This document shows positions 15,327-23,155 of a stretch of 64,000 bases of DNA, piece after piece (within the stretch, counting starts at the first letter, position 1; each line of letters begins with the position of its first letter). The notes beneath the pieces are model-generated. The model made no database searches. It was not told where the DNA came from and worked only from the letters and a program-made list of their open reading frames with translations. A program made the position numbers and the translations under genes. Source of the stretch: Sinorhizobium chiapasense (GTDB lineage Bacteria > Pseudomonadota > Alphaproteobacteria > Rhizobiales > Rhizobiaceae); NCBI RefSeq assembly GCF_036488675.1, contig NZ_CP133152.1:1488001-1552000 (forward strand), read 5' to 3'.

Positions 15327-16316
15327 TCAGTTTGCCGCAGCGCTGGCGGTGGTCCGGAGCAGAAGATCGGACGCTTTGAACTTGCCCTGGGGCAGGCTGC
15401 CCTCGCGCTCGAGAACGCCGATCCAGAAATCGAGATCTCTTTCGGTCGCACGCGCGCCCGGCCGCAACCCGAAGCCGGTCCAGTGCTTAGCGAGAGCGCC
15501 ATTCTCGCCGCGTTTATCGAGAATTTTGGCAAGCAGCGCCCGTGCTTCCTCCGGATTCTCTCTCGACCAGTCGGCCGCGCGGGCAGACTGTTCGACAAAG
15601 TTCCTGGCCGCTTCCGGGTGCTCCTCGACAAAGTCGCGGCGAAGAACGGCAAAACCGCCGGCAATCTCGCCAAGGACGTCGGTGTCATCGAAGATCGCGC
15701 GTACGCCGCCATGGTCGACGATCTGGCCGTTGAACGTTGCCTGCCAGTATCCGACGGCCGCGATGTCGACCTGCTTCGAGCGCAATGTCTGCTCCAGCTG
15801 CGGGCCCGGCACAGTGACGAGGTTGGCGGCATTTTGCGGCAAGCCCTTGCTTTGCAGCGCTTCCCGTATCGCATAGTCGAGGTGGGCGCCGAGCGTGTTC
15901 ACCGCAATCGTCTTGCCGGCAATATCCTCGATGGATTTGATGGGACTGTCTTCGAGCACGTAGAAGATGCTCTTCACCTCTTCGTTGATGCCGTTGGTCG
16001 GATAGGCGGCGACAAAATCGTTGCCGCTGGCGATCGAGTTTATGACGGCTGGCGTCGCGGCTGACCCGATGTCGACGCTGCCGGATGCGAGCCCGAAGAG
16101 CGACTCCGGGCCGCCGCTCGCATAGCCGACGTTCTCGAGCTTGACGCCCAGCCCGTCGAAATAGCCGAGCTCGGAAGCAAACTCATGCGCCGAGATGCTG
16201 CCGTGGCTGGCAAGATAGCGCAGGGTCACCTGATCGGGCGACTGCGCCGCCGCATGCCCGGATAGGCTGATGGCAAACAGGGTGCCAAGACCGAGGGAGC
16301 GAATGGAGATGGTCAT
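15327..16316 (-). CDS. Sulfonate-type ABC transporter substrate-binding protein
   Basis: A 329-residue SsuA/TauA-like (NMT1-type) periplasmic protein with a signal peptide (residues 1-24, ending GHAAAQ) and the family pattern VTLRYLASHGSISAHEFASELGYFDGLGVKLENV followed by ASGSVDIGSAATPAVINSI; I quote these in parts. It delivers ligand to the adjacent permease and ATPase. It is separated from the permease gene by a single palindromic R1 repeat, which might lower or raise its expression relative to neighbours. Confidence 0.87.
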   Translation of the reverse strand: MTISIRSLGLGTLFAISLSGHAAAQSPDQVTLRYLASHGSISAHEFASELGYFDGLGVKLENVGYASGGPESLFGLASGSVDIGSAATPAVINSIASGNDFVAAYPTNGINEEVKSIFYVLEDSPIKSIEDIAGKTIAVNTLGAHLDYAIREALQSKGLPQNAANLVTVPGPQLEQTLRSKQVDIAAVGYWQATFNGQIVDHGGVRAIFDDTDVLGEIAGGFAVLRRDFVEEHPEAARNFVEQSARAADWSRENPEEARALLAKILDKRGENGALAKHWTGFGLRPGARATERDLDFWIGVLEREGSLPQGKFKASDLLLRTTASAAAN

Positions 16317-16362
16317 ATGTTCGTCTTTCCTGGTTGAACGGGTTGGTGTCGAAGCGCATCGC

Positions 16363-16404
16363 TAGAGCGTCCTTTGTGCGTTCACTTGAACGCACGGCGC
16401 TCTA
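16363..16404. repeat. Single R1 palindromic element inside the sulfonate operon
   Basis: A 42-bp copy of R1, without R2, lying between the permease and binding-protein genes of one operon. In the minus direction its leading TAG (16402-16404) is the stop codon of the permease. Within an operon such hairpins can stabilise the upstream mRNA or cause partial termination. Confidence 0.85.
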
Positions 16405-17238
16405 GATCGAAACATCGCTCCAGCGGCACAGGCGGCGCTGCGCGAAGACGAGCGCGTAGTTGGCGATAAGCCCGAGTCCTGCGAGGATGAAGATCGCCGC
16501 GAACATGAGGGGTATCTGGAAGTTGTACTGGGCGTTCATGACCTGGAAGCCGACCCCCTTGTTCGCGCCGATCATCTCGGAGGCGATCAGCAGCAAGAGC
16601 GCGGTGGTTGCGCTCAGGCGCAGGCCGACGAAGATGGACGGAACGGCGCCGGGCAGGACGACGCGCCGGAACACTGTCGAACGGGACGCTCCATAGACAC
16701 GCGCCATTTCGATCAGCTTCGAATCGACTTCCTTGACCCCGCTGATCGTGTTCAAGAGCAGCGGGAACAATGTCGCCCAGAAGATCACGAAGACCTTGGA
16801 TGCCTCACCGAGCCCGAGCAGCAGGATGAACACCGGATAAAGCGCCAGCGCCGATGTCTGCCTGAAGAGCTGAAGGATCGGGTCAAGCGCCTGCTCGATC
16901 GGGCGCACCTGCCCCATGAACAGGCCGAGCGGTATCGCCACCAGCACAGCCGCCACGAAGGCCAGGCCGGATCGTTGCAGGCTGATGGCGATGTCGTCGA
17001 GCAAGGCTCCGCCGAAGACCCCTCTCCACATCGCAGAAAGGATCGCGTCGATCGGCGGGAAAACGGCCGGGTTGATCCAGCCGCCGCTGCTAGCGGCTTG
17101 CCAGAAGACGAGAAAGGCAGCCAGAAGTCCGTAGCGCGACAGCCACTGGCGAAGTTTTGCGCCGGCCCGCTGAAGATATTCTTCGGCTTTCACGCCACCG
17201 TTGGCGAGGATTGATCTGTCGACATCCTGTAAGCTCAT
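16402..17238 (-). CDS. Sulfonate-type ABC transporter permease
   Basis: A 278-residue inner-membrane permease of the SsuC/TauC class (BPD_transp_1), with about six hydrophobic helices and the EAA-like loop LIEMARVYGASRSTVFRRVVLPGAVPSIF. The start at 17238 is supported by GGAGGGCAGGAG directly upstream; a longer frame to 17334 would run into the monooxygenase gene. Its TAG stop belongs to the adjacent R1 repeat. Confidence 0.87.
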   Translation of the reverse strand: MSLQDVDRSILANGGVKAEEYLQRAGAKLRQWLSRYGLLAAFLVFWQAASSGGWINPAVFPPIDAILSAMWRGVFGGALLDDIAISLQRSGLAFVAAVLVAIPLGLFMGQVRPIEQALDPILQLFRQTSALALYPVFILLLGLGEASKVFVIFWATLFPLLLNTISGVKEVDSKLIEMARVYGASRSTVFRRVVLPGAVPSIFVGLRLSATTALLLLIASEMIGANKGVGFQVMNAQYNFQIPLMFAAIFILAGLGLIANYALVFAQRRLCRWSDVSI

Positions 17239-17260
17239 CTCCTGCCCTCCTGTTGGCGTT

Positions 17261-18610
17261 TTATTCCGCGGCCTGAACGGTCTGGCGCGATTGCGTCCAC
17301 GGATTTTCCGGCCTGGGGAGGCCGAGGTTTTCACGAAGCGTGCGGCCTTCGTAAGCGGTCCGGAACAGCCCCCGGCGCTGCAGTTCCGGAATCACAAGGT
17401 CGACAAAGTCGTCGAGCGCGCCGGGAAGCCACGGCGGCAAGATGTTGAACCCGTCGGCGGCTTCGTTGCGGAACCATTCCTCGAGCTGATCGGCGACCTG
17501 CTCGACGCTGCCGACGACGGTGTAGTGACCTCTCGCCGTCGCGATCCACTGGTAGAGCTGCCGGATCGTGAAACCGTGCTCGTCGGCGATCTTGCGGATC
17601 AGCGCCTGGCGGCTCTTCATTCCTTCGGTTTCCTGGCTGACGGGGAGCGGACCGTCGAGCGGATATCCGGTCAGGTCGAGCGTTCCACCGGTCAATCCGT
17701 TGAGCAGGGCGACACCGTCCTCAGGAACGATGAGCTCGTTCAGCCGCTCGTACTTGCTGCGCGCCTCTTCTTCGGTACGGCCGACAAAGGGCGCGACACC
17801 CGGCATGATCAGCACGTGCTCGAGGTTGCGTCCTGCGCGTCCGACGCGTGCCTTGATGTCCCGGTAGAACTCCTGGGCGGAACTGAGATTCTGATGGGCG
17901 GTGAAGATCACTTCCGCTGTCGCAGCGGCAAGCCCGCGTCCGTCTTCGGATTGTCCCGCCTGGACGACGACCGGGTGGCCCTGTACCGGGCGCGGCGCGT
18001 TCAGCGGCCCTTTCACCGCGAAATGCTTGCCCCGGTGATTGATGTCGTGGACGCGTCCGGCGTCAAAGAAGCGGCCGGTCGCCTTGTCACGGATGAAGGC
18101 GTCGTCCTCCCAGCTGTCCCAGAGGGCCTTCACCGTTTCGACATGCTCATGGGCGCGCTCATAGCGCTCGGAATGGCTCGGCTGCGTCTCCCTGTTGAAG
18201 TTGCGAGCCGTCTCGTCTCCCGCCGAAGTCACCACGTTCCACCCGGCCCGGCCGTTGGACAGAAGATCGAGCGACGCGAATTTGCGGGCGAGCGTATAGG
18301 GCTCCTCGTAGGTGGTCGACGCGGTCGCGATGAAGCCGATATGCGTCGTCAACGGTGCGAGTGCGGCAAACAGCGTGACCGGTTCGAATCCTGCTATCTT
18401 GGCGTTCCCGCCTTCACGCCCCCCGAGCCCGACCGAGAGATTGTCCGCCAGGAAATAGGCGTCGAACAGGCCGCGTTCGGCCGTCTGCGCAAGCTTCTTG
18501 TGGAACTCGAAACTCGTCGCCCCGTCGGCCGGAGCCTCCGGGTGTCTCCAGGCGGCGATATGCTGGCCGCCGCCGGGCAGAAAGGCGCCGAGTTTGATCT
18601 TTCTGGTCAT
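17261..18610 (-). CDS. NtaA/SnaA/DszA-type FMNH2-dependent monooxygenase
   Basis: A 449-residue bacterial luciferase-like (LLM) monooxygenase of the NtaA/SnaA/SoxA(DszA) family, which uses reduced FMN and O2 to oxidise substrates such as nitrilotriacetate, EDTA or organosulfur compounds. Typical blocks are KLGAFLPGGGQHIAAW, NGRAGWNVVTS and SHSERYERAHE. It is longer than SsuD alkanesulfonate monooxygenases (about 380 residues) and of a different subgroup. An FMN reductase immediately upstream would supply FMNH2. With the sulfonate-type ABC transporter downstream, it is inferred to cleave an imported sulfur compound. Confidence 0.87.
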   Translation of the reverse strand: MTRKIKLGAFLPGGGQHIAAWRHPEAPADGATSFEFHKKLAQTAERGLFDAYFLADNLSVGLGGREGGNAKIAGFEPVTLFAALAPLTTHIGFIATASTTYEEPYTLARKFASLDLLSNGRAGWNVVTSAGDETARNFNRETQPSHSERYERAHEHVETVKALWDSWEDDAFIRDKATGRFFDAGRVHDINHRGKHFAVKGPLNAPRPVQGHPVVVQAGQSEDGRGLAAATAEVIFTAHQNLSSAQEFYRDIKARVGRAGRNLEHVLIMPGVAPFVGRTEEEARSKYERLNELIVPEDGVALLNGLTGGTLDLTGYPLDGPLPVSQETEGMKSRQALIRKIADEHGFTIRQLYQWIATARGHYTVVGSVEQVADQLEEWFRNEAADGFNILPPWLPGALDDFVDLVIPELQRRGLFRTAYEGRTLRENLGLPRPENPWTQSRQTVQAAE

Positions 18611-18687
18611 TGAGCCCTCCGAGAGTTTTCGGCCGATCGGCCATGAGTGGTGCTTTGATTCACGATGTCTGGTTCCGGCCCGGCGCG

Positions 18688-19254
18688 CTAAGCGGCGATG
18701 CTCCGCCGGTCGGAGCGTCCGGAGCGTCCCAGCACGCGCGTTGCTTCGTCGACCGCCTGCCCGAGCCGGGCATGGATCGCTTCCGAGATCAGGGCGCCGT
18801 CCGCGAAGTCCTTGTCCGACGCGTAGATTGCCGTCGGCATTGCCAGTGCTTCAAAGAATCCGAACAGCGGGCGCAGCTGGTGCTCGACGATCAGCGAATG
18901 ACGCTCGCCGCCGCCCGTTGCCGCAAGGATGACCGGCTTGCCGCGCAGCGACGAGGGATCGAAGAGGTCGAAGCAGTGCTTGAACAGTCCGGTGTAGCTG
19001 CCTTTGAACGTCGGTGAACCGACCACCAGGACGTCCGCCGCAACCGCCTGGCTGACGATGTAGCGCGCCTCGGGAGCGAGATCGTCCAACCGCCTTGCAT
19101 GTGGCAGAGACGGGCCGAAGTCCTCGATGTCGAACGTCTGTGCCGAGGCCGCAACGCCCAGTGCAAGCCGATGAACGATATGATCGACGAACGTCCGGGT
19201 TTTGGACGGGCGCGTGATGTTCCCCGAGATTCCGACCACTCTTTTATCCGGCAT
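18688..19254 (-). CDS. NAD(P)H-dependent FMN reductase, MsuE/SsuE-like
   Basis: A 188-residue flavodoxin-like reductase. The FMN phosphate loop is GNITRPSKTRTF (residues 10-21) and the isoalloxazine loop is GSPTFKGSYTGLFKHCFDLFD. It closely resembles MsuE-type FMN reductases of methanesulfonate utilisation and would provide FMNH2 to the monooxygenase downstream. First gene of the operon; a palindrome upstream (19298-19319) may control it. Confidence 0.85.
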   Translation of the reverse strand: MPDKRVVGISGNITRPSKTRTFVDHIVHRLALGVAASAQTFDIEDFGPSLPHARRLDDLAPEARYIVSQAVAADVLVVGSPTFKGSYTGLFKHCFDLFDPSSLRGKPVILAATGGGERHSLIVEHQLRPLFGFFEALAMPTAIYASDKDFADGALISEAIHARLGQAVDEATRVLGRSGRSDRRSIAA

Positions 19255-19629
19255 CGTAGACCTCCGTCGAAGCCGTTTCAGATGTGATCATCTAAATCTA
19301 TAATTTTTATGAATTATAGAAACACGGTTCTATTCCGCGTCGTCAAAGGAGAAGAGTTTCCCATGATACGGCACCGGTCTGAGGCCATCCTGGCGACTGG
19401 CGGGCTTCTCAGTTTCCCGCAGAATACGCCCGGGCGGCTGTCTGCCCCTGAAAAGGGGCGCTGCAGGCATCCCTTCCGGCGCAATCACCGCTGCGCCGGC
19501 CGCGTCTCTCAACTTGGGCAAGACCTATTTGATTGAATCGTTGTCGCGACCATCGAGCACGGAGTTACCCCGAGCTGCCAAGAGCAGAGGGGGGTGCCAG
19601 ATCCCGCGCCAACAGGATCCGGTTGCGCT
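19255..19629. other. 375-base intergenic region upstream of the sulfonate operon
   Basis: It contains an AT-rich palindrome (19298-19319) near the operon start. A 57-codon + frame begins at ATG 19363 after AAAGGAGAA but has no recognisable family and an Arg/Pro-rich shadow-like composition. No other structure was recognised; the region may hold decayed coding sequence. Confidence 0.45.
19298..19319. promoter_or_regulatory. AT-rich inverted repeat upstream of the FMN reductase gene
   Basis: CTATAAT and ATTATAG are 7-bp perfect arms with an 8-base spacer, ending about 44 bases upstream of the FMN reductase start. The position suits an operator for an LysR- or GntR-type regulator of sulfur scavenging; no regulator gene is adjacent. 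Confidence 0.4.
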
Positions 19630-20334
19630 CTAAAGTGAGCGCGTGAGGCCGCCGTCGACCCGGATATTCTGGCCGGTGATATAGGCCGCGCCCTCGGAGG
19701 CAAGGAACGCTACGGTGGCGGCAATCTCCGCGCTTGTTCCGTAGCGCTTCATAGGCACGCTGTCGCGACGCTCCTCGGTCGCAGGCAGGCTGTCGATCCA
19801 GCCGGGCAGAACGTTGTTCATCCGGATATTCTCGCCCGCATAGGTGTCCGCGAAAATCTTGGTGTAGGCAGCGAGCCCGGCACGGAACACCGCTGACGTC
19901 GGGAACATGGCGCTCGGTTCGAACGCCCATGCGGTGGAAATATTGATGATCGCTCCGGCCTTCTGCTTCTGCATCACGGGCGTGACGAGACGTGTCGGAC
20001 GGATCACGTTCATCAGGTACGTGTCCATCCCGCGATGCCAGTCTTCGTCGGTGATCTCGATGATCGGAGCACGCGGGCCGTGGCCGGCGCTGTTGACCAG
20101 CACGTCGATGCGGCCCCACGTCGAAACGGCGAGATCGACGAGCCGCTTCAGGTCTTCATTCGATTGGTTCGAGCCCGTGACACCCAGCCCGCCGAGCTCC
20201 TTTGCCAGCGCTTCACCCTTGCCCGAGGACGAGAGGATGGCAACCCTATAGCCATCGGCCGAGAGCCTGCGTGCAGCCTCCGCTCCCATGCCACTTCCGC
20301 CTGCCGTAACCAACGCGACCTTTTGTGTAGCCAT
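19630..20334 (-). CDS. Atypical short-chain dehydrogenase/reductase (SDR)
   Basis: A 234-residue SDR-fold protein. The cofactor loop is T-A-G-G-S-G-M-G and NSAGHG is the NAG-type block. At the catalytic site, where SDRs have YxxxK, the segment reads TSAVFRAGLAAYTK; aligned on the following helix, the Tyr position is Ser and the Lys position is Arg. It may therefore be a non-classical reductase or a binding protein. The start at 20334 follows GAAAGGAAA. A 223-base gap separates it from the next SDR upstream, so it may have its own promoter. Confidence 0.75.
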   Translation of the reverse strand: MATQKVALVTAGGSGMGAEAARRLSADGYRVAILSSSGKGEALAKELGGLGVTGSNQSNEDLKRLVDLAVSTWGRIDVLVNSAGHGPRAPIIEITDEDWHRGMDTYLMNVIRPTRLVTPVMQKQKAGAIINISTAWAFEPSAMFPTSAVFRAGLAAYTKIFADTYAGENIRMNNVLPGWIDSLPATEERRDSVPMKRYGTSAEIAATVAFLASEGAAYITGQNIRVDGGLTRSL

Positions 20335-20557
20335 GTCATTTCCTTTCCTGAAGTTCGTCTGCAAATTTTGACATAAGCGCGTCCGGCAACGAAGTGGCAA
20401 TACTCTCACGAACCTGTAGGAAAACTATCGGATGGCCGCTCGACTACTCGGCCAGAAGTCACCATGATGAACAGGCGAATTCTCTCCGCTCCCCACCCGC
20501 GGTGACGTCGGATGGAGCCCGTCAGCTCGCATCGTCCGGGGCGCTCGCACTGCTCCG

Positions 20558-21313
20558 TTACGCGACCGCCTGAGCACCGGTAATCTCGACCAGGCTGCCG
20601 CACATGAAAGCGGCTTCGTCCGAGGCGAGGAACGCGACGAGCGCGGCCACCTCCTCGGGTTTTCCGATACGCCCAAATGGCACCAGCTTGTCAAGATCGG
20701 CGATCGTGCGACCCGAACGCTTCACCCCCGCCTCGAGCATGGGCGTATGGATCTCGCCGGGGCAGACAGCATTCACGCGGACTTTCTGAGGGGCGTAGTC
20801 GCGCGCAAGATTCTGCGTGAAGGCCGCAACTGCAGCCTTGGTCGTGTTGTAGGCAATGTGGTTCGGAGCTGGAAGAAGACCCCATTGCGATGCGGTGTTG
20901 ACGATCGCGCCGCCCCCCGCCTCGATCATGTGCGGGACGGCCGCGCGGCAGAGGTGAAACATCGAATCAAGGTTCACCGTAAAGCTCGCATGCCAGTCGT
21001 CATCCGTCAGCGACAGGAGGTTGCCGCGCCGGTTGATGCCCGCATTGTTCACGAGAATATCGAGGCGCTGTCTCTGGTCGAAGGCTTCAGCAATCAGAGC
21101 AAAACACGGCTCCTTCCGGGAAATATCGGCGGCAACGGCCACTGCGGAACCGCCGTCCGCGACGATCTCGGCAGCGACCGCGTCCGCCGCTTCGCCGTTG
21201 ACGTCGGAGACGATAACCAGTGCGCCCTCTTCCGCCAGTCTCCGCGAGATTGCGGAGCCGATACCGCCGCCTCCGCCCGTGACGATCGCGACCTTGCCTT
21301 CGAACCTTCTCAT
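20558..21313 (-). CDS. Short-chain dehydrogenase/reductase, classical
   Basis: A 251-residue SDR. The cofactor loop TGGGGGIG is at residues 12-19, NNAG is present, and the catalytic site reads NTASQ...YNTTK with both Tyr and Lys intact. It lies 17 bases after another SDR gene on the same strand, at the distal end of the hydroxyproline-type operon. The substrate is probably a hydroxy acid, sugar acid or acyl derivative; it cannot be read from sequence. Confidence 0.8.
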   Translation of the reverse strand: MRRFEGKVAIVTGGGGGIGSAISRRLAEEGALVIVSDVNGEAADAVAAEIVADGGSAVAVAADISRKEPCFALIAEAFDQRQRLDILVNNAGINRRGNLLSLTDDDWHASFTVNLDSMFHLCRAAVPHMIEAGGGAIVNTASQWGLLPAPNHIAYNTTKAAVAAFTQNLARDYAPQKVRVNAVCPGEIHTPMLEAGVKRSGRTIADLDKLVPFGRIGKPEEVAALVAFLASDEAAFMCGSLVEITGAQAVA

Positions 21314-21330
21314 TCCTCGCTCCTCCAGAC

Positions 21331-22092
21331 CTATCGAATGTAACTGCCGCCGTTGACGTCGAGCGTCGCGCCGTTCAGCGAACGTTGTGACGGCCTTAGC
21401 GCGAAGGCAACGAGCTCGGCGATTTCAGAGACCTCGGCCATCTCGCCGATCGGTATGTCAGCGACCGCAGCCTCCTTGCCGTGTTTGGCGACGAAATCCT
21501 CAGCCATGTCGGTGCGCACCCAACCGGGCGCAACCGAGATAGCAACGACGCCATCGCGACCGAAGCTGCGGGCGATCGATTTCGTGAGATTGACGAGCGC
21601 GGCCTTCGTCGCGCCATAGGGCATGGCGTCGGCTGCGTAGCCGCGTTGGCCGGCGCGGCTCGCCATGTTGATGATCCGCCCTCCGCCATGCGCCTTGAAA
21701 TGGGTAAGCGCCTGCTTGCAGAGATCGACTGCGGCGAAGAAGTTCACCTGGAACTCCTTCTGCCAGGCGTTCCTCCAGAGATCGGGCTCGGCTTCGATCG
21801 AAACCTCAGTGCGGATACCGGCATTGTTGACGAGCGCATGGATACGACCGGCCGCCTCTTCTGCCCGGCGCCACAGTTCGAATGCCCCCTCGGCCGCCGA
21901 AAGGTCGGCCTGAACCAGTACCCCTTCGCCGGAAATGCGGGCAAGCAGCGCCTCCGCTCCCGCACGGTCGCTGCCGTAGTGGATAATCGGACGCGCGCCC
22001 TCCTGCGCCAGGCGCTCGACGATGGCGGCACCGATGCCGCCGGAGGCGCCGGTGACAAGGACGGTCTGGCGCGACAGGGACTCGATGGGCAT
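21331..22092 (-). CDS. Short-chain dehydrogenase/reductase, classical
   Basis: A 253-residue SDR. The cofactor loop TGASGGIG is near residue 14, NNAGI is present, and the catalytic site is MASRAG...YGATK. The start at 22092 is set by GGAGGGAAAC immediately upstream; 10 bases separate it from the proline-racemase-family gene. It is in the same transcription unit as the hydroxyproline-type catabolic genes and may act on a pathway side product. Confidence 0.82.
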   Translation of the reverse strand: MPIESLSRQTVLVTGASGGIGAAIVERLAQEGARPIIHYGSDRAGAEALLARISGEGVLVQADLSAAEGAFELWRRAEEAAGRIHALVNNAGIRTEVSIEAEPDLWRNAWQKEFQVNFFAAVDLCKQALTHFKAHGGGRIINMASRAGQRGYAADAMPYGATKAALVNLTKSIARSFGRDGVVAISVAPGWVRTDMAEDFVAKHGKEAAVADIPIGEMAEVSEIAELVAFALRPSQRSLNGATLDVNGGSYIR

Positions 22093-22102
22093 GTTTCCCT
22101 CC

Positions 22103-23155
22103 TCAACCCAGCTGATCGACCTGCGGTCCCCAGGTGTCGGAGAGCGCAAAGCCGCTTTTGAATGGGTCCTCGTCGGAAATACGGAGCTGTTCGCGGCCAT
22201 AGATCCAGCCGCGCCCGGTGATGCGCGGCAGCACGGCGGGGCGTCCGCCGACCTCGGTAGTGCCGATCGCCTCCGCAACGAACTCGCCGCCGATGATCGA
22301 GCGCGATGTCCGCCGATCGCCGATCGCGACCTTTCCGCGTGCGTAAAGTGTTGCGAGATTTGCCGAACTTCCGGTCCCACAAGGGGAGCGGTCGACCCGG
22401 CCCGGCTTCAAGGTCGTGCAGGTGCGCACAGCGCCGTCCGGCTCGTGCCCGCGGAACATGACATAGGCAATCTCGTCGACACCGGTGAGCTCCGGATGTC
22501 TGACGGCGATTTGGTCGGCCAGAAGCGACTTCAGCTTGATCCCCGCTTCGGCCAGATAGCGTGCGTTGGCGGGCGTGATTTCGACGCCGATCTGATCGAT
22601 GTCGACGATTGCGTAATAGACGCCGCCAAAGGCGACATCGATCTTGATCCGCCCCCACCTCGGCGTCTCGACGATCCGATCGAGAGCTTCGGCAAAGCTC
22701 GGAACGTTGTCGAGGCTCACCGAGAGGCAGCGTCCATCGCGGCAGGTGGCGCGCGCGACGATGAGCCCCGCTGGCGTGTCGAGACGGATGATCGTATCCG
22801 GCTCGTTGATGGCGACGCGTCCGCTTTCGAGCAAGGCCGTAACGACACAGATGCAATTGCTTCCGGACATCGGATGGGCACGATCCGCCTGCAACACGAT
22901 GAACCCGGCATCGGCGTCGGGCCTTGTCGGCGCGACGAGCAGATTGACCGACATGGCGACGCTCGCGCGCGGCTCGAAGGTGACGAAGCGACGGAGACTG
23001 TCGTCGACGGTGTTGATGTGGTTCATCTTGTCGAGCATGGTGGCGCCGGGAATTTCCGGCGCACCGCCGACGATCACCTTGCCGATCTCGCCCTGGCAAT
23101 GGACCAACAGCAGGTCGAGTGGACGGTCCCAATTCATCGAAATGCCGCCGGTCAT
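22103..23155 (-). CDS. Proline racemase family enzyme, Ser/Cys type (hydroxyproline epimerase or dehydratase)
   Basis: A 350-residue member of the proline racemase superfamily. The second catalytic residue is Cys259 in DRSPCGTG. The first catalytic position, Cys in racemases and Thr in trans-3-hydroxyproline dehydratases, is Ser97 in M-S-G-S-N. Ser/Cys members are a distinct group, so the reaction could be 4-hydroxyproline 2-epimerisation or dehydration of 3-hydroxyproline. The start overlaps the aldehyde dehydrogenase stop (ATGA at 23152-23155). Flanking HypD-, oxidase- and ALDH-like genes support a hydroxyproline role. Confidence 0.82.
   Translation of the reverse strand: MTGGISMNWDRPLDLLLVHCQGEIGKVIVGGAPEIPGATMLDKMNHINTVDDSLRRFVTFEPRASVAMSVNLLVAPTRPDADAGFIVLQADRAHPMSGSNCICVVTALLESGRVAINEPDTIIRLDTPAGLIVARATCRDGRCLSVSLDNVPSFAEALDRIVETPRWGRIKIDVAFGGVYYAIVDIDQIGVEITPANARYLAEAGIKLKSLLADQIAVRHPELTGVDEIAYVMFRGHEPDGAVRTCTTLKPGRVDRSPCGTGSSANLATLYARGKVAIGDRRTSRSIIGGEFVAEAIGTTEVGGRPAVLPRITGRGWIYGREQLRISDEDPFKSGFALSDTWGPQVDQLG

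Noticed and set aside
14541..16064. A 507-codon open frame on the + strand
   Set aside because: It is antisense to the ABC ATPase and binding-protein genes with intact Walker and signature motifs on the minus strand.
17201..18613. A 470-codon open frame on the + strand
   Set aside because: Antisense shadow of the flavin monooxygenase, which is clearly conserved on the minus strand.
19363..19536. A 57-codon frame with a passable ribosome site
   Set aside because: No signal peptide, domain or conserved pattern; it is recorded only under the spacer entry.
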